From an uncultured Muribaculaceae bacterium (lineage in GTDB: Bacteria > Bacteroidota > Bacteroidia > Bacteroidales > Muribaculaceae), in contig CAJTZQ010000018.1 of NCBI GenBank assembly GCA_910583795.1, positions 1 to 52,796 of the forward strand: DNA of 52,796 bases, written 5' to 3'. The first letter of the stretch is position 1; each line of letters opens with the position of its first letter. Of the stretch, positions 1-7,874 are shown piece by piece. The notes below the pieces were generated by a model. It was not told the DNA's origin. It did not search any database and saw only the letters and a program-made list of their open reading frames with translations. A program made the translations under genes and the position numbers.

Positions 1-63
1 CTCCAGGACTCTCAAAAATGCGAGTTAATTTTGGAATATCAAACTGAACACCCTACCAAATAA
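1..63 (+). CDS. C-terminal end of an unidentified upstream gene (partial)
   Basis: Frame 1 stays open from the first base to a TAA at 61-63, giving about 20 residues ending in TEHPTK. The other two forward frames close earlier, and a terminator hairpin follows 21 bases after the stop, as expected at a gene end. Too little is present to suggest a function. It could also be non-coding. Confidence 0.4.
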   Translation, partial: LQDSQKCELILEYQTEHPTK

Positions 64-78
64 ATATACAACTAAAAT

Positions 79-116
79 AAAAAAAGCGGATTCGAATTAT
101 CGGATCCGCTTTTTTG
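79..116. terminator. Bidirectional terminator between the upstream gene and maf
   Basis: A 7-bp stem (AGCGGAT at 85-91 with ATCCGCT at 104-110) is flanked by an A-run on the left and a T-run on the right, so it can end transcription from both sides. It sits 8 bases from the maf stop codon. Confidence 0.8.
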
Positions 117-122
117 CATGGA

Positions 123-704
123 TCAAAACAATTTTAATTCTTGATATAACCTGTGAACCGGTAACCCCATCACATTATAATAGCTGCCATTAATCCCGCT
201 CACAGCCACGGCACCGATCCATTCCTGAATACCGTAGGCACCGGCTTTATCAAGCGGTTGATAGTTGTCGACATAAAATTCAGCCTCTTCCTTTGTAATT
301 TCGGCGAATGACACATCTGTGACAGTTGTAAATGATGTGCGGTGTTTTAATGTCGATATGGTTACTCCCGTAGCCACCTGATGCTTCTTGCCTGACAATT
401 TGAGAAGCATTGCAATCGCCTCTTTACCGTCTTTGGGTTTCCCCATTATTTCATTTTCGCAGATGACCATCGTGTCTGCAGTGATTATCATCTCGTTTTC
501 AAGCAGTCTGTCTTGATAAGCATCCGCTTTTTTCGAAGATATATATTGCGGGACTTCGAGAAGAGGGACAGTGTCGGGGAAAGATTCATCGATTCCTCCG
601 ATTGAGATTACATTGAAGGGTATTCTCAACATCTGAAGCAATTCCCTTCTTCTTGGGGATTTGCTTGCTAAAAAAACTTTATAATCTTTTAGATTTGTAA
701 GCAT
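123..704 (-). CDS. maf: Maf-family nucleoside triphosphate pyrophosphatase
   Basis: The 193-residue protein begins with the Maf signature ASKSPRRRELL (about residues 13-23), which binds the nucleotide phosphates, and has ITADTMV around residue 75, where the family's catalytic aspartate lies. Maf proteins are cytoplasmic house-cleaning enzymes that hydrolyse non-canonical or methylated nucleoside triphosphates to monophosphates; older annotations call them septum-formation inhibitors. Length matches the family. It lies downstream of the KdsC-like and DUF2520 genes on the same strand, but a 281-base spacer separates it from them, so it may have its own promoter. Confidence 0.93.
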   Translation of the reverse strand: MLTNLKDYKVFLASKSPRRRELLQMLRIPFNVISIGGIDESFPDTVPLLEVPQYISSKKADAYQDRLLENEMIITADTMVICENEIMGKPKDGKEAIAMLLKLSGKKHQVATGVTISTLKHRTSFTTVTDVSFAEITKEEAEFYVDNYQPLDKAGAYGIQEWIGAVAVSGINGSYYNVMGLPVHRLYQELKLF

Positions 705-985
705 TTTGTCAAGTTTATGGTTTATGGTTCAGGGTATAAAATAATTTGAATCCAAAGGTTCAAGATTAAAGATCAAAGACTGGCAGCTTAAATATAATTA
801 ATTCAACTTTCGCTTGCAAAGTTGAGGGTTATGAGATTATAAGGTTAAAAGGTTAATCTTCAATTGTGGATAGATATTTAACTTCCTTAGATATTATGCA
901 TAAATATAACCCCTTAACCTTCAAACCTTAAGTGAGCTTGCGAAACTTAAATAATTAAACTTTCGAAAGATGAATTGTTTAGCAT
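705..985. repeat. Non-coding spacer with diverged inverted copies and small dyads
   Basis: I see no gene in this 281-base spacer between maf and the KdsC-like gene. It is AT-rich and contains small dyads: CAACTTT/AAAGTTG around the loop CGCTTGC (about 811-831) and the palindrome CTTTCGAAAG (about 960-969). The stretch around 790-860 resembles, in inverted orientation, the stretch around 900-970: both carry TAATTA, TTTCGC, AAGGTTAA and GGTTA blocks in matching order. Near 712-732 there is a short tandem repeat based on TTTATGG. It could be a decayed extragenic repeat. Confidence 0.4.
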
Positions 986-1510
986 TTACCAGCCAAATGC
1001 TTCATGGTCAGAAAGCCAATGGTCTTGTGCTTTCATTATTTGTTCAAGGAGATCTCTCCCGCATCCATATCCTCCTGAAAATTTGGAAATGAATATAGAA
1101 GATTCCTTAGCTTCCCAGCAGGCATCGTAGGGAGAACAGGGGAGTCCGACATGTCTCATGCACTGAAGATCAGGAATGTCATCACCCATATAAGCAACCT
1201 CTTCAGGACGTAGATTTTCTTTTGACATCCATTCTAACAACACGGGTAATTTTTTTGAAGCTCCTGTAAAAATATCTGATATCCCGAGGGATTCAAAACG
1301 AGCTTCGAACGCTATCCCTTTGCCTCCGGTTATTATCGCTATCTTATATCCTTTCTTCACAGCGAGTTGCAAAGCGTAACCATCCTTGATATTAACCATT
1401 CGTCTTGGGTATCCGTCGTCTCCCAATGGTATAGTCGATGGAGACAACACCCCATCAACGTCAAAAACAAATCCCTTTATCTTTGTCAAATCATAATTTA
1501 TCGAGCTCAT
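986..1510 (-). CDS. KdsC-like HAD phosphatase (3-deoxy-D-manno-octulosonate 8-phosphate phosphatase family)
   Basis: This 174-residue HAD-superfamily protein has the nucleophile motif FDVDGVLSP near residue 16, AIITGG (motif II) near residue 58, and GDDIPD (motif IV) near residue 109. The size and lack of a cap domain fit the KdsC subfamily, which removes phosphate from KDO-8-phosphate for the lipopolysaccharide core. Substrate assignment is by family only. Its start overlaps the end of the DUF2520 gene by 20 bases, so the two are probably translated from one transcript. This phosphatase, DUF2520 and maf recur together in Bacteroidales. Confidence 0.85.
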   Translation of the reverse strand: MSSINYDLTKIKGFVFDVDGVLSPSTIPLGDDGYPRRMVNIKDGYALQLAVKKGYKIAIITGGKGIAFEARFESLGISDIFTGASKKLPVLLEWMSKENLRPEEVAYMGDDIPDLQCMRHVGLPCSPYDACWEAKESSIFISKFSGGYGCGRDLLEQIMKAQDHWLSDHEAFGW

Positions 1511-2252
1511 TTTTTTTAGATTTTGTTATTATATGGTTTGACATAAGCCTGTATATTTCCTGAAGTTCCCGATCGTATGACAACATTTCTAAATGATTTT
1601 CCATTACTGGATAATCCCTTCTTGCTGCGGGTCCGGTCTGTGCTTGTGTCGGTGATAGATTAGAGAGTTTGGAAATTGTTTGCTTTAGAAGCGGAAGCAT
1701 CACTTTGAAGTCTATGTTGCTCTTGCTTAGAATATCGCGTGATATTCCCATGAGGCAATTGGTGAAATTGCAAGCAAATACAGATGCGAGATGAAGCAGT
1801 TTCCTTTCTTCAGATCCCGCAATGTAGACGTGATTGGAAATCATTTCTGCAAGTTTCACTAATTTATTTTGGGCGCTTTGGGAATTAGCCTCGATAAGGA
1901 ATGGAATTTCGGAATAATCAAGCTCGACACCTTTTGTGAATGTCTGCAAAGGATAGAATACGCCCCATCCGTTTGCCGTATCTGACAAAACAGACATCGG
2001 CACAGACCCTGAAGTGTGTGCTATCACGTCAGCATGGTTTATGATTTTTTTCGCCACTTCCTCAATGGCACTATCCTTTACTGAAATGATCGCTATATCA
2101 TTCCGCTGCGGGAGATTGTCTAATGTCCTTGGGTTTACTATAGAGACAATAGCTTTAGCTTCCAATGCCTTAAACAAATGACTCGCTACATTGCCACCAC
2201 CTATTATTGACACATAAATATCGTTGGAATCTTTATTGATATGTTTTTTCAT
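1491..2252 (-). CDS. Rossmann-fold and DUF2520 domain protein (predicted NADP-dependent oxidoreductase)
   Basis: The 253-residue protein opens with a dinucleotide-binding motif, VSIIGGGNVASHLF (about residues 14-27), followed by a helical C-terminal DUF2520 domain. The overall architecture resembles pyrroline-5-carboxylate reductase or ketopantoate reductase relatives. The substrate is unknown. It overlaps the KdsC-like gene by 20 bases. A -7 box (TATTTTTG) lies only four bases upstream of the ATG, which suggests a leaderless transcript. Confidence 0.85.
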   Translation of the reverse strand: MKKHINKDSNDIYVSIIGGGNVASHLFKALEAKAIVSIVNPRTLDNLPQRNDIAIISVKDSAIEEVAKKIINHADVIAHTSGSVPMSVLSDTANGWGVFYPLQTFTKGVELDYSEIPFLIEANSQSAQNKLVKLAEMISNHVYIAGSEERKLLHLASVFACNFTNCLMGISRDILSKSNIDFKVMLPLLKQTISKLSNLSPTQAQTGPAARRDYPVMENHLEMLSYDRELQEIYRLMSNHIITKSKKNELDKL

Positions 2253-2256
2253 ACTG

Positions 2257-2264
2257 CAAAAATA
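2257..2264 (-). promoter_or_regulatory. -7 promoter box for the DUF2520-kdsC-like pair
   Basis: On the minus strand TATTTTTG matches the Bacteroidetes -7 consensus TAnnTTTG. Only CAGT separates it from the ATG at 2252, so the transcript would start at or next to the start codon. The matching -33 box is weak (TTGT-like). Confidence 0.5.
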
Positions 2265-2297
2265 AGCAATTAATTTCTCATTGCAACAATCCGTCTG

Positions 2298-3293
2298 TTA
2301 GTTTTCCCATAAAGTAGCGAGTCCCATTGTCATGCGTAGATTTATTTCTACGCATGGGTTGAGGTCTCCTTCAACCGTAGAAAACATATCGATTCCGACA
2401 GGTCCCTCATATAGAGGAGATATAATTGAATCTATTGCATTTTTTTGTGCATCTATCACGTTGTGATTCCATAAACTCGTGTAGCCGGATATGGATTGCC
2501 ACAGGAATTCTTGCGATCCTTTTACATTTCCTTTGTATCTGCCTTCACGGGTGGTCCTGAACAGGGATAGGCCGAGAAATCTTGCTTCTCCGCCTTTGCA
2601 AAACCATTCAGTCGCAAAATCACCTGTGCGGTTTCTCCCAATTTCCCCTATGACGCTTCCTTGACGTTTTATGCAACCGTTGACCCAGGAAATAATTTCA
2701 TCAGTTTTCATGAATGTGGTATTTATGACCCCTCGTCCGGAACTGCTCCAAGGTGCTTTGAAATAGGCTCCCGGATTTGATTTCAAGAAGCCCATTGCAT
2801 CTGTCGTGGAATTGAATTCTTTTGCCGGTATTACAGTTATATCACCAAGATCTTTAGACAGAATGGTTTGAAAAGGTATTGTCGTGCGTCTGTGAGAAAG
2901 TTCCCTAATAGTGTCTATCCTGTCTTCTGTTTTGAGATATTTCTGCTCGACGCCTGCGTTTAAAAGAGTGCGGAGAATGGTATGATTCCATCCCCAAGGC
3001 TGTAATGTCAAATTGTCATGAATAGATTCATATTGAGAAATATAGTCAGCAATTTGATTAAGCTTAATTATATCGATAGCTTTATTTACAGAGATTTCGA
3101 AATATGGGCTTTCTTGCAACTGCTTGTCTTCGACATCGTCAATTAAAAGAATTGCATCTCCAGGTGAAGCAAACTTTGCAGGAAATAACGCCATCGATTT
3201 TCTTAATGAGATTATCCGCGAAGGTGGGGAATAATGTTTCCTGCCTAACGCAAGTGCATAATCGGTGTCGGGATTGAAAATATGGATAGTCAT
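2298..3293 (-). CDS. Uncharacterised ATP-grasp-like protein
   Basis: I do not recognise a named family for this protein of about 331 residues. The start is placed at the ATG at 3293 (MTIHIFNP) because this begins the conserved-looking sequence; an upstream ATG would add 15 unremarkable residues. The C-terminal half looks like an ATP-grasp fold: FKAPWSSSGRG at about 178-188 resembles the nucleotide-binding loop, GPVGIDMF at about 297-304 a metal-site strand, and VEINLRMTMG at about 315-324 supplies the Glu-x-Asn-x-Arg magnesium/phosphate residues. ATP-grasp enzymes usually ligate a carboxylate to an amine or thiol. There is no signal peptide, so it is probably cytoplasmic. The substrate is unknown. 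Confidence 0.75.
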   Translation of the reverse strand: MTIHIFNPDTDYALALGRKHYSPPSRIISLRKSMALFPAKFASPGDAILLIDDVEDKQLQESPYFEISVNKAIDIIKLNQIADYISQYESIHDNLTLQPWGWNHTILRTLLNAGVEQKYLKTEDRIDTIRELSHRRTTIPFQTILSKDLGDITVIPAKEFNSTTDAMGFLKSNPGAYFKAPWSSSGRGVINTTFMKTDEIISWVNGCIKRQGSVIGEIGRNRTGDFATEWFCKGGEARFLGLSLFRTTREGRYKGNVKGSQEFLWQSISGYTSLWNHNVIDAQKNAIDSIISPLYEGPVGIDMFSTVEGDLNPCVEINLRMTMGLATLWEN

Positions 3294-3373
3294 TTCACAA
3301 TACGAAAAAGCCGGAAAATAAATTCCGGCTTTATTCATAAAATTGAGTTAAATGTTTCTCTAAAATTACCTGA

Positions 3374-3709
3374 TCAATCATCAAGGCGGTCGCGCTCCTT
3401 AGCTGGATTAGCGAAATACAGCTTATGTTCGATATATTCCTGAGTGGCAATCAGAGTCGGCTTAGGAAGTTTTTCGTAGAAACGAGAAATTTCAATCTGT
3501 TCGCGGTTTTCGGAAACCTCTTCAAGATTGTCGGTAGAAGCAAATTCCTGAAGCTTCTTTTCCAGCTCCTTTTTCATCTCCACAGCAATCTGGTTGGCAC
3601 GTTTGCCGATAATGCAAACGGTTTCATAGACATTTCCTGTCTGTTCAGCCATAGCGATCATGTCGCGTGTTACGGTGTTGAGCGGCGCGTTGGTTTTTTT
3701 ATAATCCAT
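3374..3709 (-). CDS. rpoZ: DNA-directed RNA polymerase subunit omega (Rpb6/RpoZ family)
   Basis: The 111-residue protein matches the Bacteroidetes form of RNA polymerase omega. TVTRDMIAMAEQTGNVYETVCIIG contains the N-terminal omega helix and the ANQIAVEMKKEL segment follows. Omega binds the beta-prime subunit and helps assemble the core enzyme. This lineage has a longer charged C-terminal part than E. coli omega. The gene starts 41 bases after bamD and is probably co-transcribed with it. Confidence 0.85.
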   Translation of the reverse strand: MDYKKTNAPLNTVTRDMIAMAEQTGNVYETVCIIGKRANQIAVEMKKELEKKLQEFASTDNLEEVSENREQIEISRFYEKLPKPTLIATQEYIEHKLYFANPAKERDRLDD

Positions 3710-3750
3710 GATAGTGAATTATGATTGTTGATAATTAATTCTTGTTTGAG

Positions 3751-4560
3751 TTAATCCTGCACATGTTTACGTGCAATTTCATAGATATTGTCAGCCTCTT
3801 TACGGTTTTTAGAATCAGGGTAGTTGTTAGTGAATGAATAATACTCATCAATCACTTCTCTGTAACGGTCTGCCTGTTTCTCTTCCACACTAAGTCTTGC
3901 CTCCTGATATCTTGCCTTAAGAATCAACATTTCAAAATCTTCGCGGAATTTTGAATATGGATAATTTTTAAGGGCGTTTTTAGAAGTTATGATTGCAGCT
4001 TCATAATTATTGCCAAGGAAGTTTCCGAGGTTGTAATAAAGCTGAGCATTTTGTAATTCTTTCAACGTCAGTTTGTCTTGCATCTCAAAAATAGCATTCT
4101 GAGCGATCGACACCCTGTCGCTGTTAGGGAAATAGTCAAGAAATCCTTGAAGTTCCTCAATCGCCTTGATAGTCTGCGACTGGTCAAGCTGGGGATCGGG
4201 AGAATCAAGATAATAACCATAGCCTGAATAAAAACGGGCAAGCTCGGTATATTTCCCATTAGGATATCTTGAATAATAAGTTTTGAAATACAAACCGGAG
4301 TTAAGGTAATCCTTGCTCTCGAAATAAGACATTGCGAGAAGAAACAGAGCTTCTTCCCCTTTCGGACCTCCACGCAAGGGAGTGTAGATTGTTTCAAGAA
4401 CAGTCGATGCCTGATTAAAATTACGTTTATCAAAAGCACGTTTTGCAAAGTCGAACCTATAGTCCACATCTTTGCTTTTCAGTACTTTATTGTATTCTCC
4501 ACAAGATGACATCAAGAGGAGCAACGGTATGAAATATAAAAATCTACGCATTATACGCAT
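3751..4560 (-). CDS. bamD: BamD-family outer-membrane assembly lipoprotein
   Basis: The 269-residue protein has a lipoprotein signal (LLLLMSSC, acylated Cys near residue 20) followed by tetratricopeptide-like helices with YSRYPNGKY, LDYFPNSD and NNYPDSKN turns typical of BamD. BamD is anchored on the periplasmic face of the outer membrane and, with BamA, folds beta-barrel proteins. It heads an apparent bamD-rpoZ transcription unit. The start at 4560 is used; a second ATG lies three codons in (MRRF). Confidence 0.92.
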   Translation of the reverse strand: MRIMRRFLYFIPLLLLMSSCGEYNKVLKSKDVDYRFDFAKRAFDKRNFNQASTVLETIYTPLRGGPKGEEALFLLAMSYFESKDYLNSGLYFKTYYSRYPNGKYTELARFYSGYGYYLDSPDPQLDQSQTIKAIEELQGFLDYFPNSDRVSIAQNAIFEMQDKLTLKELQNAQLYYNLGNFLGNNYEAAIITSKNALKNYPYSKFREDFEMLILKARYQEARLSVEEKQADRYREVIDEYYSFTNNYPDSKNRKEADNIYEIARKHVQD

Positions 4561-4580
4561 TTAATTGACGCTTTGAAGCG

Positions 4581-4588
4581 CAAAGTTA
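4581..4588 (-). promoter_or_regulatory. -7 promoter box of bamD
   Basis: TAACTTTG on the minus strand fits the Bacteroidetes -7 box. It is followed in the leader by a small dyad (CGCTTCAAAGCG, 4569-4580). The -33 box is not clear. Confidence 0.5.
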
Positions 4589-4635
4589 ATAAAATAATTT
4601 TGAATGATGAAATGGTCAATTAGGAAAATTTTGAC

Positions 4636-4643
4636 TAACTTTG
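4636..4643 (+). promoter_or_regulatory. -7 promoter box of the PASTA gene
   Basis: TAACTTTG on the plus strand, 30 bases upstream of the ATG at 4674, is divergent from the bamD box 50 bases away. The -33 element is weak. Confidence 0.5.
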
Positions 4644-4673
4644 GGGTCTGAAACCGAAAAAACATAGCATTTG

Positions 4674-5417
4674 ATGTTAAAAAATACAAAATCAGGAGTA
4701 GATGGATTTATTGGCCGACATCCCGTAATGGCTAACATTATCGTGATTATCCTTGTGGCATTTCTTGGCATATGGATTGTTTTTCTATGTCTTCAGCTTT
4801 TCACCAAGCATGGAGAGAGTGACGTTGTCCCGCCTGTTGAAAACATGTCGTATACTCAAGCTATCAAGACATTGCATGAAAATGGTTTCCGGGTAGATAT
4901 AAGAGACTCTATATATAAAGAGGAGGTGAGACCGGGATTTGTGATCGAGCAGTTTCCAAAAGCCGGAGCTCATGTGAAACCCGGAAGAAAAATATTCCTT
5001 TATATAAATGCTGTGCATCCAAAAGAGGTGGTCATAGACGATGACAATAATCCAATGGAAGACGCACTGAGAGGATTTTCATTCCGGCAGGGCATGGCAC
5101 GCCTTGAAGAATTAGGCTTTAAAAATATAAGGGTGGTAAGGATTCTCGGAGACAATGATTGTATAGTCAAGATCACTGCCAATGGGAAAGTCGTTAAGAA
5201 GAAAGATAAAGTTCCTGTAAATTCAAGACTCGTGGTCGAGGTCTATGACGGAAGACTGGGAGAGTTGAGAGACTCTCTTCAAAATGAAGAGTATTTACGT
5301 TATGCCACAGAACCGGATGAAGACCTGTCGACGGACGAAACAGTCGAGAATCCTTCAGAAATCCCTGACGAAGGCGATCCTGTGACCGAAGATCCTGAAC
5401 CAGTATATGTGCAATGA
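4674..5417 (+). CDS. PASTA domain-containing membrane protein
   Basis: The 247-residue protein has a short cytoplasmic N-terminus, one membrane segment (about residues 19-42) and PASTA-type repeats in the periplasmic part (about 50-100 and 110-180), including YTQAIKTLHENGF and GMARLEELGFKN. The tail is acidic. PASTA domains bind peptidoglycan or related ligands in other proteins; here there is no kinase or transpeptidase domain, so the partner is unknown. The ATG at 4674 is preferred to the TTG three bases upstream. It overlaps the next gene by four bases (ATGA), indicating translational coupling to the pseudouridine synthase. Confidence 0.87.
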   Translation: MLKNTKSGVDGFIGRHPVMANIIVIILVAFLGIWIVFLCLQLFTKHGESDVVPPVENMSYTQAIKTLHENGFRVDIRDSIYKEEVRPGFVIEQFPKAGAHVKPGRKIFLYINAVHPKEVVIDDDNNPMEDALRGFSFRQGMARLEELGFKNIRVVRILGDNDCIVKITANGKVVKKKDKVPVNSRLVVEVYDGRLGELRDSLQNEEYLRYATEPDEDLSTDETVENPSEIPDEGDPVTEDPEPVYVQ

Positions 5418-6505
5418 TGGAGGATGATAAATTTGTGGATTCTGATGAATTCGCAGAAGACAATTTTGCTGACTCGGTAGATGAACCCTCATATATAACT
5501 GAAGACGGGAGGGAGATGTATGAACATTTCCGTTTTGTTGCCGACAGAGGTCAGCAGATGATACGGGTCGATAAGTTTTTGGTCGACCGTATGGAGAAGA
5601 CATCACGCAACCGTATTCAGCAGGCAGCCGATGCGCAATGCGTGATAGTAAACGGGAAACCTGTAAAGTCAAGCTATAAAGTCAAGCCTAACGATGTGGT
5701 CAGTATCGTAATGGATCGTCCGCGTTATGAGCTTGAAATCATACCGGAGGATATCCCGTTGAACATAGTTTACGAAGATGAGGATCTACTTGTGGTTGAC
5801 AAACCTGCCGGGCTTGTGGTTCACCCGGGACATGGCAATTACACGGGAACTCTTGTCAACGCCTTGGCATGGCATTTCAAGGATAATCCAGATTATGATG
5901 TAAGCGATCCGAGGCTCGGTTTAGTGCATAGGATTGATAAAGACACGTCAGGTCTCCTTGTCGTGGCAAAAACTCCGGAAGCGAAGACACATCTTGGCAA
6001 CCAGTTTTTCCATAAGACCACAAGAAGAGAGTACGTAGCGGTGGTATGGGGTGATTTTGCTGAGCCGGAAGGCACTATAGTAGGCAATATTGCGAGAAAC
6101 CCGAAAAATAAATTGCAGATGGCAGTCTTCAATGATCCAAATATCGGGAAACATGCCGTGACGCACTACAAAGTAATTGAAAGTTTCGGATATGTCACAG
6201 TTGTGAAATGTGTGCTTGAAACCGGAAGAACACATCAGATACGAGTGCACATGCTTAGTAAAGGACATCCCTTGTTTAACGATGCCCGTTATGGAGGTGA
6301 CAGGATTTTAAAAGGCACAACTTTTGCAAAATACAGGCAATTTGTAGAAAATTGTTTTCAGACGTGTCCTCGACAGGCATTGCACGCACGGACGTTAGGT
6401 TTTGTGCATCCGCGCACAGGAAAGGAGATGGATTTTGAATCTCCTGTGCCTCCTGACATGACCTTGTTGATTGAAAAATGGAGGATTTATCGTAAAAGCG
6501 ACTAA
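5414..6505 (+). CDS. rluD: RluD-family 23S rRNA pseudouridine synthase
   Basis: The 363-residue protein has an acidic leader of about 45 residues, an S4 RNA-binding domain (about 50-100) and an RluA-type catalytic domain with HRIDKDTSGLLVVAKT, in which Asp175 is the expected catalytic residue. The family converts uridines in rRNA to pseudouridine; RluD acts on helix 69 of 23S rRNA, but the exact sites cannot be read from sequence. It is coupled to the PASTA gene by an ATGA overlap, a neighbourhood common in Bacteroidetes. Confidence 0.9.
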   Translation: MMEDDKFVDSDEFAEDNFADSVDEPSYITEDGREMYEHFRFVADRGQQMIRVDKFLVDRMEKTSRNRIQQAADAQCVIVNGKPVKSSYKVKPNDVVSIVMDRPRYELEIIPEDIPLNIVYEDEDLLVVDKPAGLVVHPGHGNYTGTLVNALAWHFKDNPDYDVSDPRLGLVHRIDKDTSGLLVVAKTPEAKTHLGNQFFHKTTRREYVAVVWGDFAEPEGTIVGNIARNPKNKLQMAVFNDPNIGKHAVTHYKVIESFGYVTVVKCVLETGRTHQIRVHMLSKGHPLFNDARYGGDRILKGTTFAKYRQFVENCFQTCPRQALHARTLGFVHPRTGKEMDFESPVPPDMTLLIEKWRIYRKSD

Positions 6506-6565
6506 TAAAATGGCGGGGAGTTAAATTTTAGGGTAGGATTGTTTTATTTTTAGGTTGTTTAGCAT

Positions 6566-6573
6566 TATCTTTG
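6566..6573 (+). promoter_or_regulatory. -7 promoter box of the acyltransferase gene
   Basis: TATCTTTG matches TAnnTTTG. It lies about 95 bases upstream of the ATG at 6669 and inside the longer open frame that begins at 6555, so transcripts from here cannot use that upstream start. The -33 box is poor. Confidence 0.5.
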
Positions 6574-6668
6574 CAAAGAAGAGTGAATCGCGCAAAGTAT
6601 ATTGCGTTGCAACCATCGGGATCGCGTTAAGACATGGTTCTTTGATTCCGGTATTAAACTTGAGAAAA

Positions 6669-7844
6669 ATGAGCCAACAGGAATATAATTTCAGTGACAT
6701 AGCACCTTACGATGATTCTGAATTCCATTCTAAAATGGAAAATCTTGTAAAGGAACCAGGATTTCTGCATGCCGTGAATTTCACGATGCCTCCGTCAGAT
6801 GTCCCGGCACTGATAGATGAACTTCTGAAGATTAAGACAAAAGATGATTTTCAGCAGCAGGTGATGTTCCCATTTTTGGAAATGCTTGCTAAGACAACCA
6901 CGTCCGGAATTACTTTGGGAGGTGTGAAATATCTGAACCCGTCAATGAGCTATACTTTTATTACCAACCATAGAGATATAGTTCTCGACGCATCATTCCT
7001 TAATCTTGCTTTTTTAAGGAAGGGGTTTCCTACTTCGGAAGTCGCCATTGGCAATAATCTTTTAATTTTTGACTGGATTAATGATCTCGTCCGTCTGAAT
7101 AAGAGTTTTATAGTGAAGCGTAATACCGGACTTCGCGAGGGTCTTGAGGCGGCAAAAAAATTATCAGCATATATCCATTATTGCATTCTCGAGAAGAGGG
7201 AATCAGTATGGATCGCGCAGAGGGAAGGAAGAGCAAAAGACAGCAGTGACCATACGCAGGAATCATTGATCAAAATGTTGTCTATAGCTGGGCAGGGGCA
7301 ATTTATCGACAAATTGAAGGAAATTAACCTTATGCCTGTGTCTATATCTTATGAGTTCGATCCAAATGATTATTTGAAAGTGAGAGAATTCCTTCTTAAA
7401 AGAAGGGATCCTGATTTCAAAAAATCACAGCGTGACGATTTGTTCTCGATGGAGACCGGCCTGTTGCAGTTCAAAGGAAAGGTTCATTTTCAATTGACTC
7501 CAAGAATAAATAGCAAACTTGATCAAATAGGAGATTTTACCGACAATAATAAGGCGGCAAAACATGTTGGATGTCTTATAGACCAGGCAATCCATCGCAG
7601 CTATGAAATATTTGAGATAAACTATATAGCATTCGATATTCTCCACCAGACAGACAGGTTTGCAAGAAAGTATACTCCGGAAAAGAAAAAGGAGATACTT
7701 GCTTATTTCAATAAGCAGCTTGACAAGGTGGATCTGACTGATATAACAACTGAAGAGAGGGATTATATGTGGGAAATGATGCTCACCATGTACGCCAATC
7801 CTCTTCGTAATAAACTCCGTTCCCTTCTTGGAGGAATGGAATAA
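6669..7844 (+). CDS. 1-acyl-sn-glycerol-3-phosphate acyltransferase-like protein
   Basis: This 391-residue protein carries TNHRDIVLD (His101 to Asp107), the acyltransferase active-site block, and a later IAQREGRAKD segment equivalent to the family's phosphate-binding EGT/EGR motif. Such enzymes transfer acyl chains to glycerol phosphate or lysophosphatidate at the inner membrane. The spacing between His and the last Asp is five residues rather than the usual four (HX4D), although an Asp also follows at His+2. The start at 6669 (MSQQEY) is chosen because a promoter box lies inside the 38-codon upstream extension. Confidence 0.8.
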   Translation: MSQQEYNFSDIAPYDDSEFHSKMENLVKEPGFLHAVNFTMPPSDVPALIDELLKIKTKDDFQQQVMFPFLEMLAKTTTSGITLGGVKYLNPSMSYTFITNHRDIVLDASFLNLAFLRKGFPTSEVAIGNNLLIFDWINDLVRLNKSFIVKRNTGLREGLEAAKKLSAYIHYCILEKRESVWIAQREGRAKDSSDHTQESLIKMLSIAGQGQFIDKLKEINLMPVSISYEFDPNDYLKVREFLLKRRDPDFKKSQRDDLFSMETGLLQFKGKVHFQLTPRINSKLDQIGDFTDNNKAAKHVGCLIDQAIHRSYEIFEINYIAFDILHQTDRFARKYTPEKKKEILAYFNKQLDKVDLTDITTEERDYMWEMMLTMYANPLRNKLRSLLGGME

Positions 7845-7874
7845 GATAACGTCAAATAAATAGATTAATCATTT

